47,347 nucleotides of DNA from CAYUMU01 sp964445985 (GCA_964445985.1 CAYUMU010000055.1:1-47347), one strand, 5' to 3'; counted from the stretch's first letter, positions 16,359 to 26,756 are shown. A program made the numbers and translations. The notes: generated from the sequence alone by a model not told the origin.

Positions 16359-19300
16359 ACTTTCTCCAGCGAACGCACCTGGTTGATTCGGCACACGGTT
16401 CGAAAGGAACAACGGCTGGTGCAGTCGTCGTTTTGGGAGTACACGGGGAACTGGCCCGCCTGAATGCCGCGGACCAGATCGAGCACCTTTTGAATAATGA
16501 GCGCTTGCCACGAGGCCCAAGCGGCTTCGGCCTGCGGAGGCTGGCCTGGCCCCGAGGGCTTGGCCATGGTTCTCCAGCCGCGGTAACCGCTGGAGCGCAG
16601 ATGCCAGTAGCCGGCCTCGAGCGGACTGGCTTCGCCGGCAAACAGCACCTGCTGGGCAGCCAAGGCGTAGAGCTCCAATTGCAGCGACATGCCGTCGGGA
16701 AGTTCGTCGTCGCCCGGCGGGCGCGGCGCGCGGGCACTGCTCTTGTAATCAATGACCGAGAACAGGCGCTGGCTGCCGCCGCGACCCACATCGATGCGGT
16801 CAATGCGGCCGGCCAGGCGAACTTCGTGCCCGTCTTGGCGCAGCACCAACGGTTGCGGGGTCGAAAGCGGATCGGCCGGTTCGCGCACCTTCTGGCCAAA
16901 CGAAACTTCAAAGTGCGTGGGCCGCAGTGCCTCGTCGAGGTTTTGCCAGGCGCTATCGTACTTGCCGTGCTGCTCGTGGTACTTGGCCAGCCAGTCGCGA
17001 ATCAGGCGTAGATCGATGTCGCGGAGAGCGGCGGCGACGTCGTGGCCGCGGTTGCGGGCGGAGAACTCGTCGAGCAGGGATTCCCACAGCTGTCGAAACT
17101 CGGACTCGCCCAACTCGGCCGGGGAGCGGCCGGCGGGGCTGCCTGCGTTGAGTTGTTGATGGAGCGTGGAAAGGGCGTCGTGCAGCAGCGAGCCGCGCGA
17201 CAGGTAATCGACCTCCAGCGAAATTTCTTCGAGCGGTTCCAAGCCGATCACATGCTGTAAGAAAAACTGGTAAGGGCAGGCCGCGTATTGTTCCAGGTGG
17301 CTGGCGCTCCAATGCCGCTCGGGCGGAAAGATTTTGGCCAACCAGGCTTGGGCGTCACCCTGAGACAGCAGCCCTTCAAACTGGGAAAAGCCCTGCTGTT
17401 GGCCGCGAAGCTGAATGGAATCGAGCGCGGCCAGCACGTTGGCCAGGCTGTCGCGAGAAACCTCGCCGCCGAAGCCGGCCAGCAGGTTGGGTTCCCCTTC
17501 GAGGGCGTTGTGCATGCCGCGAATGCGCAGTTCGCGCGGCGAGACGGGCTGAGGGTGTTGCGGCACGGGGCTGAGATCGGCGACCACGGTTTGCGCAAGC
17601 TGCGTGCCGCCAGCAGCCCTGATGACTTCCATTAAATAAGGACTGGGGAGCAGCGACTCGGCTTTTTCGTTCATGGCCGGGTAGCTGAGCCACAGGCGGC
17701 GGGTGGCGCGGGTGAGCACCTCGTAGAACAGGAGCATTTCGTCCTGCCCTCGCTGGTCGCGGGTGGGCACGGGCAAACCGGCTTCGCGAAAGCGGCGGTA
17801 CTCGGCGTCGGCGTAGAGCCGGTCGTGCCGCTCGGGCGAAGGGAACGCGCGTTCGGAAAGGCCGGCAAAGAACAGGTAGGGAATTTCCAAGGCCCGCGCG
17901 CTGGTGGCCGAAAGCACGCGCACTCGGCCGATGTCATCGTGCCGGCGAGGCAACTGCTCGCAGCGAAGCAAGTCGGTGAGCAACTCGATGAGACTGGCGA
18001 CATCGAGCTTGGGCGGCTCTTCGTCCAGGCCGCGGAAGAGCGCGTCGCCGTCGCGGAGCGTGCGCAGGAGCCGTTCCCAGGCGTTTTGATCTCGCTGGAC
18101 GCGGGCTGGGTCGTCGTCGCGGGTAATGGCGCCTGGTATGCCTAGCTCGGCGGCCAGGCCTTCGATCGCCAGATGCCAGCCGCGCTGGTTGGCCTGCTTG
18201 GGCAACCGCCGCAGGGCTTCGTGCAGTCGCGAAAGATAGGCATGCGCGAGTTGAGCTTCTTGAAGTTCTCGCGCCAGCTTGCCTGAGCGGTTAGCGGGGG
18301 CAGAGCCCGGTTGTTCCGCCGCAACCTGTTCCTGTTCCAGGCGACTGGCCAGATGCTGAGCGCGCTCGGCGATGGCAGTCAGCAGGTTGGTCGCGCCCGA
18401 GGGAATTTGCAACCGGCGCACACATTGCTCGGCGGCCACCACTGCGGCATCGCCTTGCCACTGGGTCCAATTGGGGCGGAGGTAGTTGTTGCCGAGAATG
18501 CCCAAGAGCTGCCGGAAGGGCCAGTCCTCGGCGGCCAGGCGGAGAATGGCGAGCAAGGCCCGGCAAACGGGCACTTCGTCGAGGGTGGGCTCGGTTTCGA
18601 GCGAATAGGGGATGCCCAGTTCGGAAAAGACCTCGCGCACCAGCGCGGCACAGGTTCTCAGCGAGCGAAAGACCACCACAATTTGGTCGGGCGGGATGGG
18701 CTTGCCGGGCGACGAGGGATCGCCTTCGCGCAACAGTTGTTTGATGCGGTGCCCTACCAGTTCCAGTTCGCCATACTCGCGCGAGGCGGCCAAAATTTCG
18801 ACGCCGGCGGCGCTGGGAGCGTCGGAGATTTGCCGGGGGTTCTGGAACAGCTGCCGTTCCAAATGGTCCATCAGCGGCCAGCGACTCTGGCGACGGGCCA
18901 CGACTTGCTGTTGGGCGCCGAGCCGGTCGGTGAGCTTGTCCAGCGTATCGAGCGTTTTCTCGAACAGGCCGGGCCGGCGGGGTTCGGCTTCGAGCGGCAG
19001 CGTGATGAGGATTTCTTCTACCCGGCCGGCGAGGATCTCCAGGATTTCGTGCTGGGTGCGGGTGAAGTCGGTGAAGCCATCGACCACCACCAGCTTGAGC
19101 CGCTCGAAGGGGCGCTGTTGGCCGTCGCGCATGAAGGCTCGGGCCGACCAGAAGCGGCCTTCGGCGTCGTAGAGTCCGTGGGCGGTCAGGCGAGCCTGAT
19201 ACGCCTGGTATAAGGAGAGGAGTTCGCGGTCCTTGTCGCTTTCACCCCGCCTGGCGCAAACGTCGCGAAACTCGTCGGGCCAAATTTCCAAGCGCTTGAA

Positions 19301-19729
19301 TTCGCTGATGAATTGGCTGACCAGATCGACCAGGCCGGGGGCGTCGGCAATGGGGGCAAAGTACTTCAAACGCCCTTGCTGGTGCTCGGCAGCGAGCAAC
19401 CATCGCAAGAGTTCTCGCTTCATCAGGCCGGAAAGAGGCGCGATGGCCGTGCCCGAGGCTTCCAGCACCTGCTGGGCAAAGCCTTCAAAGGTCATCACGC
19501 CCGGGCTGAAGCACGCCTTGAGCCGGGGGCAGAGCAGCCGGCCGAGCACGTCGGCCACCGAGCGATGCGTGGGGGCGAGCCACAGGGTGGAGCGCGGCGA
19601 GGGCTGGGCGAGCGCCTGGCGGTAGCGGTCGAGCACCAGGCTTGTTTTGCCGCCGCGCGCCGGACCGGTCACCACCGTTACGCGGGCCGCGAGCGATGCC
19701 GCTGGTTTATGGGTCGATGGCGCTGCCAT
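16328..19729 (-). CDS. addB: AddB-type helicase-nuclease subunit
   Basis: 1133 aa, close to the usual AddB length. Walker A TGPARGGKTS (21-30), then a degenerate UvrD-like helicase region including VSVFRSLRTC-type and LFFAGLSERAFPSPE stretches. The C-terminal half has the RecB-family nuclease motif VIDYKSS (about 991). The iron-sulfur cysteines of AddB appear present: one in YAACPYQFFLQHVIGLEPL (about 816) and three at the end in DCTSRCSFRTVC (about 1100), although the spacing there is C-X3-C-X5-C. Both subunits therefore keep nuclease motifs. The start chosen is ATG 19729; a longer frame to 19870 adds a segment without family character. First gene of the addB-addA unit; no recD or chi clue was found. 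Confidence 0.9.
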   Translation of the reverse strand: MAAPSTHKPAASLAARVTVVTGPARGGKTSLVLDRYRQALAQPSPRSTLWLAPTHRSVADVLGRLLCPRLKACFSPGVMTFEGFAQQVLEASGTAIAPLSGLMKRELLRWLLAAEHQQGRLKYFAPIADAPGLVDLVSQFISEFKRLEIWPDEFRDVCARRGESDKDRELLSLYQAYQARLTAHGLYDAEGRFWSARAFMRDGQQRPFERLKLVVVDGFTDFTRTQHEILEILAGRVEEILITLPLEAEPRRPGLFEKTLDTLDKLTDRLGAQQQVVARRQSRWPLMDHLERQLFQNPRQISDAPSAAGVEILAASREYGELELVGHRIKQLLREGDPSSPGKPIPPDQIVVVFRSLRTCAALVREVFSELGIPYSLETEPTLDEVPVCRALLAILRLAAEDWPFRQLLGILGNNYLRPNWTQWQGDAAVVAAEQCVRRLQIPSGATNLLTAIAERAQHLASRLEQEQVAAEQPGSAPANRSGKLARELQEAQLAHAYLSRLHEALRRLPKQANQRGWHLAIEGLAAELGIPGAITRDDDPARVQRDQNAWERLLRTLRDGDALFRGLDEEPPKLDVASLIELLTDLLRCEQLPRRHDDIGRVRVLSATSARALEIPYLFFAGLSERAFPSPERHDRLYADAEYRRFREAGLPVPTRDQRGQDEMLLFYEVLTRATRRLWLSYPAMNEKAESLLPSPYLMEVIRAAGGTQLAQTVVADLSPVPQHPQPVSPRELRIRGMHNALEGEPNLLAGFGGEVSRDSLANVLAALDSIQLRGQQQGFSQFEGLLSQGDAQAWLAKIFPPERHWSASHLEQYAACPYQFFLQHVIGLEPLEEISLEVDYLSRGSLLHDALSTLHQQLNAGSPAGRSPAELGESEFRQLWESLLDEFSARNRGHDVAAALRDIDLRLIRDWLAKYHEQHGKYDSAWQNLDEALRPTHFEVSFGQKVREPADPLSTPQPLVLRQDGHEVRLAGRIDRIDVGRGGSQRLFSVIDYKSSARAPRPPGDDELPDGMSLQLELYALAAQQVLFAGEASPLEAGYWHLRSSGYRGWRTMAKPSGPGQPPQAEAAWASWQALIIQKVLDLVRGIQAGQFPVYSQNDDCTSRCSFRTVCRINQVRSLEKVWPSPPSQVD

Positions 19730-20073
19730 GGGGAACGAAAACCTCAGGCTCTTTCGAGGATCGGCTAAGGATCGGCGAACTGTGCGTTTGTTCACGGTGT
19801 GGTTTATTGTTGGCGCCTGGGCGAGTGAGTCAAGGCAGTGGTTAATTTGGCCGGGACGAATGTTTTGCACTTGGCGGGGGTTCGCATTAACATAAGTGCA
19901 TCTTTAGATGTAGGTGTCGCGGCCCCCCCACGGTCGCCACCGGGCATATAAAGTCCACCAATGCCTACCTTCCCCCCTAGTTTGGCCTGCCTGCCGCGAG
20001 AGACTTGCCGCCGCCTTCCACCATGCGGCGCGGTTTCAGCAGCCGCCCACGCTACCGCTGAGAGGACACCCCG
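19730..20073. other. Divergent intergenic region addB / PPC protein
   Basis: 344 bp between the two starts. It is somewhat AT-richer than the coding sequence around 19795-19915 (for example ttcgcattaacataagtg), where promoters for both directions probably lie. No convincing -35/-10 pair or operator could be picked by eye. Confidence 0.5.
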
Positions 20074-22143
20074 GTGCGACTCCTCACCCTTGCCCGTATG
20101 GTTGCGTTCGCGGCTCTTGGCAGCCTGACCATATCGCGGGCCGCGGCCCAAGCTCCGGTGATCAGTTCCGTGTCGCCGTCGGCCGTGAAACCGGGCGAGA
20201 CCACCGAGCTTACCATCTTGGGCACCGGTCTCGATGGCGCCACGGCCGGTTGGATGAGCCTCGAGGGCCAGATCGAACTGGCGCCCCTGCCCAAGAACGG
20301 CGAGTCGAAGTCGTCCGTAAAGTACCGCGTGACCTTGCCGGCCGATGCTCCCGCTGGCGTGGGCGGATTCCGCATCGCCACCGAGCGGGGAGTATCGAAC
20401 CTGCGATTGCTGCTGGTGGACGATCTGCAAACGATCACCAAGAACGGCAAGAATAAAACGGCGGACACGGCTCAAGAACTCACGGCGCCCATTGCGGTGG
20501 AAGGCGCCTGCGACGCCGAAGGCTTCGATTACTACCAACTGAAGGTCTCCTCGGGACAACGTTTGAGCTTTGAGGTTTTTGCCTCGCGGCTCGGTTCGGC
20601 CCTCGATCCGGTGATTCGCCTACTCGACTCCCAAGGCAAAGAGCTGGCGTTCAGCGACGACGAGCCCGGCCTGGGGGCTGATGGCCGCTTTAGCCATGAG
20701 TTTTCCACCGCTGGCAATTACCTGGTGGAAATTCGCGATATTCGTTACGCGGGCAACGCCAACTACCGCTATCGCCTGCGGGTGGGCGATTTTCCCCTGG
20801 TCAATACGGCCTATCCGCTGGCCGTGCAGGCCGGTTCGTCCACGCCGCTGGAATTTGCAGGCGTTGATACCGAAGGCGTCGATCCGCTCAAAGTGGCGCC
20901 CGCGGCTCAAGAACTCGGTCTGCGCTCCCTGGGCGTAAAGCGAACCGGCGGCAACGGCGGCCCGGCTGGCGGCGATAGGTCGGCTGGCGACGATGGCCCG
21001 TCTGGCATCGTGAGCTACCTGGTAAGCAATCTGCCCGAGCCTTTGGAAGTGGAGCCCAACGACGAGCAAGCCAAGGCCACGCTGGTTTCTCTGCCGGCTG
21101 GCATTAACGGCCGCCTGCACGAGCCGGGCGATCGCGACTATTTCCGGTTTGTCGCCAAACAGGGTGACAAGCTGGTGTTCGCGGGGCAAGCCCGACAGTT
21201 CGATTCGCCCGCCGACCTGTTCTTGCGAATCTTCCAGGCCGATGGCAAACGGTTGGCCGAAGTCGACGACTCCGGCATGGATGAAGGCCGGCTGGAATTC
21301 ACCGCGCCCGCCGACGGCGAATTCACCCTGATGGTGGAAGACCTGGTGCATCGCGGAGGGCCCGAGTTTGCTTATCGCGTGGAAGCTCGCCCCGCCGCCG
21401 CGGGCTTTGAACTCTCGCTCGACGCCGATAAGTTCGACGTGCCGCTGGGCGGTTTGCTGGTCAGCAAAGTCACGGTGGCGCGGAGCGGCTACGAGGGGCC
21501 AATCGAGCTGACCGTGGAGGGCGCCCCCGAGGGCAGCAAGCTGGAAGGCACCACCATCGCCGAGAAGGCCAAAGAAACCACGCTGAAGATCACGCTGCCC
21601 GAGTCGAGCCAGCCAGGCGCGCTATACCTGCTCAAGATCAAGGGCGTGGGCAAGCTCAAAGACCAGGAACTGGTGGCCACCGCCAACAGCCTGGCCGCCT
21701 GGCGCAAGGCCAGCCCCGCTCTGGCCTATCCCAACCCAGAATTTGTGGAAACGGTTGCGGTGGGCGTGGGTCCGGTGTTTCCCAAGTTCTTCGAACTCTC
21801 GGTGGCCAAAAAAGAGGTCGAGGTCGCGGCCGACGCCAAAGAGGCCAAGCTCAAAGTCACGCTCAAGCGCCTGGAGAAGTTCGACGACACGGTGACCGTT
21901 TCTCTCGCGGGATTGCCCCAGGGCTTTGCCGCCAAGCCGGCCCCCATTGCCAAAGGCAAGACCGACGCCGAGCTAACGCTCACGCTGCCCAAGGAGCGAT
22001 CGCCCGGCGTGCATAAGCTCACGCTTACCGGCCAGGGCACCTACCTGAACCAACCGCAAACGATTGTGCTGGCAGATGTGGTGCTGAAAATCGCGGGCAG
22101 CCCCGCGAAGGATAACGCCAAGAAAGAAGACACCAAGAAGTAA
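20074..22143 (+). CDS. Exported PPC-domain protein with N-terminal TIG-like domain
   Basis: 689 aa from GTG 20074 (ATG 20098 is an alternative). The signal peptide ends near AAA25-Q. Residues 28-115 (ISSVSPSAVKPGETTELTILG) look like an IPT/TIG immunoglobulin-like domain. Two bacterial pre-peptidase C-terminal (PPC) domains follow: about 140-255 (DAEGFDYYQLKVSSGQRLSFEVFASR) and about 330-440 (EVEPNDEQAKATLVSLP then DRDYFRFVAKQGDKLVF). Two further beta-sandwich-like segments and a Lys-rich tail complete it. No peptidase domain is present. In planctomycetes such proteins often precede DUF1549/DUF1553 proteins, as here (199 bp upstream), so they probably act together at the cell surface; their biochemical role is not known. 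Confidence 0.82.
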   Translation: MRLLTLARMVAFAALGSLTISRAAAQAPVISSVSPSAVKPGETTELTILGTGLDGATAGWMSLEGQIELAPLPKNGESKSSVKYRVTLPADAPAGVGGFRIATERGVSNLRLLLVDDLQTITKNGKNKTADTAQELTAPIAVEGACDAEGFDYYQLKVSSGQRLSFEVFASRLGSALDPVIRLLDSQGKELAFSDDEPGLGADGRFSHEFSTAGNYLVEIRDIRYAGNANYRYRLRVGDFPLVNTAYPLAVQAGSSTPLEFAGVDTEGVDPLKVAPAAQELGLRSLGVKRTGGNGGPAGGDRSAGDDGPSGIVSYLVSNLPEPLEVEPNDEQAKATLVSLPAGINGRLHEPGDRDYFRFVAKQGDKLVFAGQARQFDSPADLFLRIFQADGKRLAEVDDSGMDEGRLEFTAPADGEFTLMVEDLVHRGGPEFAYRVEARPAAAGFELSLDADKFDVPLGGLLVSKVTVARSGYEGPIELTVEGAPEGSKLEGTTIAEKAKETTLKITLPESSQPGALYLLKIKGVGKLKDQELVATANSLAAWRKASPALAYPNPEFVETVAVGVGPVFPKFFELSVAKKEVEVAADAKEAKLKVTLKRLEKFDDTVTVSLAGLPQGFAAKPAPIAKGKTDAELTLTLPKERSPGVHKLTLTGQGTYLNQPQTIVLADVVLKIAGSPAKDNAKKEDTKK

Positions 22144-22342
22144 CGAGATTGCCAGGCCGGCGCCTCACGGGTTCACTGCCTATTTGACGGTGCGCCGCCA
22201 ATGTCCGGAAGGCGACCATCGGGAGCCTGGATTCGTGGGCTCTTAGCCCGCGGCGGAGGGGACATTTGGAGCGCAGCGATCGATAAGTAGCTCATGGCTC
22301 AAGAAACATAAAACACGTATCTCCCTGGAAGGAGTGGTTCCC

Positions 22343-24850
22343 ATGTCGCGGTTGCACCATGTTTGCAAGCGAGCCGTTTGGAAGCGAGCGCTGGCCGCCA
22401 TGCTGGGCGGTTGCCTGCTGGCCCAAGTGGCCTGGGCGGCCGACGGCGAAACCCCGGCCGATCCCTCCGAATTGTTGCCCATCGAGCCGGGCCAGGTGAC
22501 GCGGCTGGAGGTGTTTCCGCCGCAAGTGTTGTTGGCAGGGCAGCGCCGCCACATGCACCTGGTGGTCACCGGCCATTATGCCAACGGCGACGTGCAAGAC
22601 CTGACCCGCGTGGCCAAGATCACTTCGGCCAACGAGCAGGTGGTGGCGGTGGAAAACGGCGTGGCGGCGCCTCGCGGCAACGGCCAAACCAGCATCTCCA
22701 TCGAGGCGGGCGGCCAGCAGCTCACGGTTTCCGCCGATGTGACGGCCTTTGACCAGGCCGACCCTGTTTCTTTTGAATACGGGGCGCTGATCGCCGTTTC
22801 CAAGCACGATTGCAACTCGGGGGCCTGTCACGGATCGCCCAGCGGCAAGGGCGGATTCCGCCTCTCCCTGAGGGCTTACGACCCGGTCCTCGACACCCAA
22901 ACGCTGATTCGCGAAACCTACAATCGCCGCACGAATGTGCTGGAGCCCGAAAAGAGCCTGCTGCTTCGCAAGCCACTCATGGAAGTTGCCCACGGCGGCG
23001 GCCGCAAAATGCGAACCACCGACCCGGCCTATCAACTGCTGCGAGATTGGATTGCCGAAGGCATGCGAACCGACGGCCCCGAAGCGGCCCGTTGCGTGAA
23101 GCTGGAAGTGTATCCCGAGCGGCGCACGCTGCATTTCCCGGCTCACACCCAGCAATTGTGCGTGCTGGCTCACTTTTCAGACGGTTCGGTTCGCGACGTG
23201 ACCGACGTGGCCATTTTCTCCAGCAGCGACGACGCCGTGGCCAGCGTGGATTCGCGCGGTTTCGCCTACGCCCACGACCGGGGCGAAGCGGTGATGCTGG
23301 TGCGCTATCTCGATAAAGTGGAGACGGCCAGCCTGACCTTCCTCAAAGAAGTGCCCGGCTTCCGCTGGAACGAGCCGCAGGTGGCCAACTACGTGGATAC
23401 GGCCGTCTTCAACAAGCTCAAGCTGATGCAGATTCTCCCCTCCGAGGTTTGCACCGACGAGGAGTTCATTCGCCGCGTGCACCTGGACGTGGTGGGCGCC
23501 CTGCCGCGGTCGGAAGACGTTCGCGCCTTCCTGGCCGACACCGATCCCCAAAAGCGGGCCAAGCTCGTCGATCGCTTGCTCGATACCCAGGAATTCGCCG
23601 ACTACTGGGGGCTGATGTGGGGCGATTTGCTGAGGGCCAACAACAAGAAGATCACCCCGGCCGGCGTGCATAAATTCCGCCGCTGGATCGTGGCCAGCAT
23701 TCGCGACAACAAGCCGTACGATCAGTTCGTGGCCGAGTTGCTCACCTCCCAAGGCAGCACCTACGATAACCCGGCGGCCAATTACTTCCGCACCGCCGCC
23801 GATATGGAAGATTGCACCGAAACCACGGCCCAACTGTTCCTCGGCATCCGCATCCAGTGCGCCAAGTGCCACAACCATCCCTTCGAACGCTGGACGCAAG
23901 ACAACTACTACGGCATCGGCGCGTTCTTCAATCGCATCCAGCGCAAAACCACCGCGGGGCCCGATGAAATGGTGATTTGGGTCTCGAGGGCGGGCGAAGT
24001 AACGCAACCCCGCACCGGCCAGCAAATGCAGCCCTGGCTGCCGCTGCAAGGCAGCGTGGACCTGCCGGGCGAAGACGACCGCCGCACCGCGCTGGTCGAG
24101 TGGCTCCGCCGCAAAGACAATCCGCTCTTCCCCCAGGCGGCCGTCAACCGCATGTGGGGCAAGCTGTTCGGACGCGGCATTGTCGAGCCGGTCGACGACT
24201 TCCGCGCTAGCAATCCGCCCTCGAACGCCGAATTGCTCGACACCCTGGCCCAGGATTTTGTGGAGAGCGGTTTCGATCGCAAGCACGTGCTTCGCACCAT
24301 TCTCAACAGCCAGACGTACCAACTCAGTTCGCGCAAGAACGAGTTCAATGAGACCGACGAGAAGTACTTCTCGCACGGCAACACCCGGCTGCTCAGCGCC
24401 GAGCAATTGCTCGACGCCATTTGCCAGGTAACCGCCGTTCCCGAAAAATTCGCCGGGCTGCCGGCCGGCACCCGCGCGACCCAATTGCCCAGCCCCGACA
24501 TCAACCACCCCTTCCTCAAGGTGTTTGGGCAACCGGCCCGCGAAATGGCCTGCCAATGCGAGCGCTCCAGCGAGTCGAACCTGTCGCAGGCCCTGCAAAT
24601 GATCAACGGGCCGCTGGTTCACGGCAAACTACGCGACGAGAAGAACCGCCTTCGCCAGCTTACCACGGCCGGCAAGAGCGATCGCGAGATCGTGGAAGAG
24701 CTGTACCTGGTGGCCCTGTGCCGGCAACCCACCGAGATTGAGCTGGAGCGGGCACTCAGCCACGTGGCCTCGCAAGAAGATCGCGTGGCAGGGCTGGAAG
24801 ACGTATGCTGGGCCGTGCTGAACGCCAAGGAATTCTTGTTCCAGCATTAA
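22343..24850 (+). CDS. DUF1549/DUF1553 cytochrome-like exported protein
   Basis: 835 aa; ATG 22343 has a strong ribosome site (GGAG, 8 nt), better than GTG 22334. The signal peptide ends at AWA32; an LGGC24 motif leaves lipoprotein processing possible. Order: a Big2-like Ig domain (about 45-140), the PSCyt1-type motif HDCNSGACHGSPSGKGGF (about 155), a second Ig-like part (about 245-335), DUF1549 (about 355-560) containing CAKCHNHPFERW (about 512), then DUF1553 (about 575-830). The CXXCH suggests covalent haem. The family is greatly expanded in planctomycetes and is often found near sulfatases or sugar-degradation genes, but its function is unproven. It sits in a run with the PPC protein upstream and the DUF3352-like protein 109 bp downstream. 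Confidence 0.92.
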   Translation: MSRLHHVCKRAVWKRALAAMLGGCLLAQVAWAADGETPADPSELLPIEPGQVTRLEVFPPQVLLAGQRRHMHLVVTGHYANGDVQDLTRVAKITSANEQVVAVENGVAAPRGNGQTSISIEAGGQQLTVSADVTAFDQADPVSFEYGALIAVSKHDCNSGACHGSPSGKGGFRLSLRAYDPVLDTQTLIRETYNRRTNVLEPEKSLLLRKPLMEVAHGGGRKMRTTDPAYQLLRDWIAEGMRTDGPEAARCVKLEVYPERRTLHFPAHTQQLCVLAHFSDGSVRDVTDVAIFSSSDDAVASVDSRGFAYAHDRGEAVMLVRYLDKVETASLTFLKEVPGFRWNEPQVANYVDTAVFNKLKLMQILPSEVCTDEEFIRRVHLDVVGALPRSEDVRAFLADTDPQKRAKLVDRLLDTQEFADYWGLMWGDLLRANNKKITPAGVHKFRRWIVASIRDNKPYDQFVAELLTSQGSTYDNPAANYFRTAADMEDCTETTAQLFLGIRIQCAKCHNHPFERWTQDNYYGIGAFFNRIQRKTTAGPDEMVIWVSRAGEVTQPRTGQQMQPWLPLQGSVDLPGEDDRRTALVEWLRRKDNPLFPQAAVNRMWGKLFGRGIVEPVDDFRASNPPSNAELLDTLAQDFVESGFDRKHVLRTILNSQTYQLSSRKNEFNETDEKYFSHGNTRLLSAEQLLDAICQVTAVPEKFAGLPAGTRATQLPSPDINHPFLKVFGQPAREMACQCERSSESNLSQALQMINGPLVHGKLRDEKNRLRQLTTAGKSDREIVEELYLVALCRQPTEIELERALSHVASQEDRVAGLEDVCWAVLNAKEFLFQH

Positions 24851-24959
24851 TCCCGGGTCCCTGGTTGGAAAATTTTCTTTCCGCATTGAAACCGCCAGAA
24901 TCCCTCTTGGGTAGTGTTCCACATTGAGGAACGTCTCTACCTTTGGGGGAACCTTGCAC

Positions 24960-26756
24960 GTGAGCGCGCGCATTTCAGGCAAGAGATTTAGGATCGCCAC
25001 CGGCTTAGGCGTAATGGTCGTGGCGATGTTCTGTGGAACGGCATTTCAAACCGCTCGCGCCGAGCGTCCTTCCACGCTCAAGCTGCTACCCAAAGAAACG
25101 TTGGCGTTTGGGTCGGTGGCCGACTCGAAAACACTGGTGGAGAAGTTCAACACCACCAACATGGGGCAGATGCTGCAAGAGCCGCGGATCAAGCCGCTGA
25201 TTCAGCAACTCTACGGGAATCTGCGGGCTGAAATGGCCGGCGTGGAGGAGCAGCTCGGCGTCACGCTCGATGAATTGCTCACCCTGCCCAATGGCGAATT
25301 GGCCGTGGGCGTGATCAAGCCGGAAGAAGGCCCCATCTCCCTGGTGGGCTTCATCGAAGTGGGCGACCAATACCCCACCGCCAAAAAACTGCTCGACAAG
25401 CTCGATGCCGAACTGGCGGCCCGCGGGGTGGAGTTCGGAGAGGAGCGACAGGGCGGAACATCGATCAGCTACTACCAATTTCGCCGCCAGCAGCTGGCCT
25501 ACTTTGATCGCGACGGCGTGGTGGTGATCGGTTCCAACGTGAACGTGCTCAAGCAAGTGCTGGCCGCTTGGGACGGAGAAAGCAAGGAATCCCTGGCCGA
25601 TAACCGCTCCTTCGCCACGGTTCGCTCCAAATGCCGCGGCGGCAAAGACGAGCCGCCGCAGTTGTTCTGGTACGCCGATCCCATCGGCCTGGTCAAAGCG
25701 CTGGTGCCGGCCGACGGGGCCAACGCGTTCGCCCTGGCCCTGCTCAAACCCCTGGGGGTCGAAGGCATCCGGGCTGCCGGCGGCAGCGCCACGCTGGCGA
25801 CCGAGAACTTCGATTTCATCTTTCAAGCCCACTTGCTATTGGCCGAGCCGCGTGAAGGCGTGCTCGATTTGCTGGCTTTTACCTCCGGCGACACCACGCC
25901 CGAAGCTTGGGTGCCGACCGACGCCGCCAGCTATCTCACCGTGAACTACGACTTTGGCGAAACCTACGACCGCGTGCGAAAGTTGGTGGACCGCTTCACC
26001 TCCGATGGCACCACGCGAGCCCAGGCGCAGGCGGCCTTCGACCGGCTGGGATTGAACTTTGAAGCAGACATTCTGCCGCAGCTCGATAATCGGTTTTCGC
26101 TGACCAGCTACGTGCAAAAGCCGGCCACCCTGGGCAGCCAGGTCACCCTGGCGGCGCTGCGAGTCAAAGACCCCGCCAAGTTCCGCCCGCTGCTGGAACA
26201 AGTGGCCGAAAAGTTCCCCAACAACATCGAGACCGACAGTTACGCGGCGGTGAAGTATTACCGCATTATCGGTGGGAACCGCCAGCGCCGCCCGTTGGAA
26301 GACGAAAACGCCCCGCGACCGGTCCCCGCCTTCGCCTTGATTGGCAATCACCTGGTCATTAGCGATCGGGCCGAAGCCATCGAGCGGGCCATCGCCGATA
26401 GCCGCATTAATGGCCCCAAACTGGGAGCGGCCATCGATTTCAAAATCATTGCCAGCCAGGCCGAAAACCTGGCCGGCGAAGGCCAAATGTGTTTGCTCAG
26501 CTTCAACCGCCCGGAAGAAGGCTTCCGCATGATGTACGACCTGGCCACCACCGAACAAAACCGCGAACGCCTTCGCCAAGGGGCCGAAAACAACCGAGGC
26601 CTGAAGTTCGTGGATCAGGCCCTGCAAGACAACCCGCTGCCATCGTTCGAATCGCTGCGCAAGTACATGGCGCCCGCGGGGGCCGTGCTCATCGACGACG
26701 AATCAGGCTTGCACTACATCTCGTTCACGCTGCGGCGCGACGCCAAAGGAAACTAA
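24960..26756 (+). CDS. Exported DUF3352-like protein of unknown function
   Basis: 598 aa from GTG 24960, chosen for its ribosome site (GGGGGA, 9 nt upstream) and because the signal peptide then begins normally (KRFRIATGLGVMVVAMFCGTAFQTARA); a TTG at 24924 lacks one. The mature protein starts with LLPKETLAFGSVADSKTLVEKF and continues with LPNGELAVGVI and FIEVGDQYPTAKKLLDKL, the pattern I associate with DUF3352-like exported proteins of planctomycetes and cyanobacteria. No catalytic motif is seen. It is the third gene of the plus-strand run and ends just before the strong stem-loop at 26807-26839. Confidence 0.72.
   Translation: MSARISGKRFRIATGLGVMVVAMFCGTAFQTARAERPSTLKLLPKETLAFGSVADSKTLVEKFNTTNMGQMLQEPRIKPLIQQLYGNLRAEMAGVEEQLGVTLDELLTLPNGELAVGVIKPEEGPISLVGFIEVGDQYPTAKKLLDKLDAELAARGVEFGEERQGGTSISYYQFRRQQLAYFDRDGVVVIGSNVNVLKQVLAAWDGESKESLADNRSFATVRSKCRGGKDEPPQLFWYADPIGLVKALVPADGANAFALALLKPLGVEGIRAAGGSATLATENFDFIFQAHLLLAEPREGVLDLLAFTSGDTTPEAWVPTDAASYLTVNYDFGETYDRVRKLVDRFTSDGTTRAQAQAAFDRLGLNFEADILPQLDNRFSLTSYVQKPATLGSQVTLAALRVKDPAKFRPLLEQVAEKFPNNIETDSYAAVKYYRIIGGNRQRRPLEDENAPRPVPAFALIGNHLVISDRAEAIERAIADSRINGPKLGAAIDFKIIASQAENLAGEGQMCLLSFNRPEEGFRMMYDLATTEQNRERLRQGAENNRGLKFVDQALQDNPLPSFESLRKYMAPAGAVLIDDESGLHYISFTLRRDAKGN

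Noticed and set aside
16328..19870. Longer addB start at 19870
   Set aside because: The extra 47 residues have no family similarity; ATG 19729 leads directly into the Walker A region at the expected distance.
23177..24622. 481-codon minus-strand frame opposite the DUF1549/DUF1553 gene
   Set aside because: Shadow of a gene with clear family motifs; the translation has no recognisable features.
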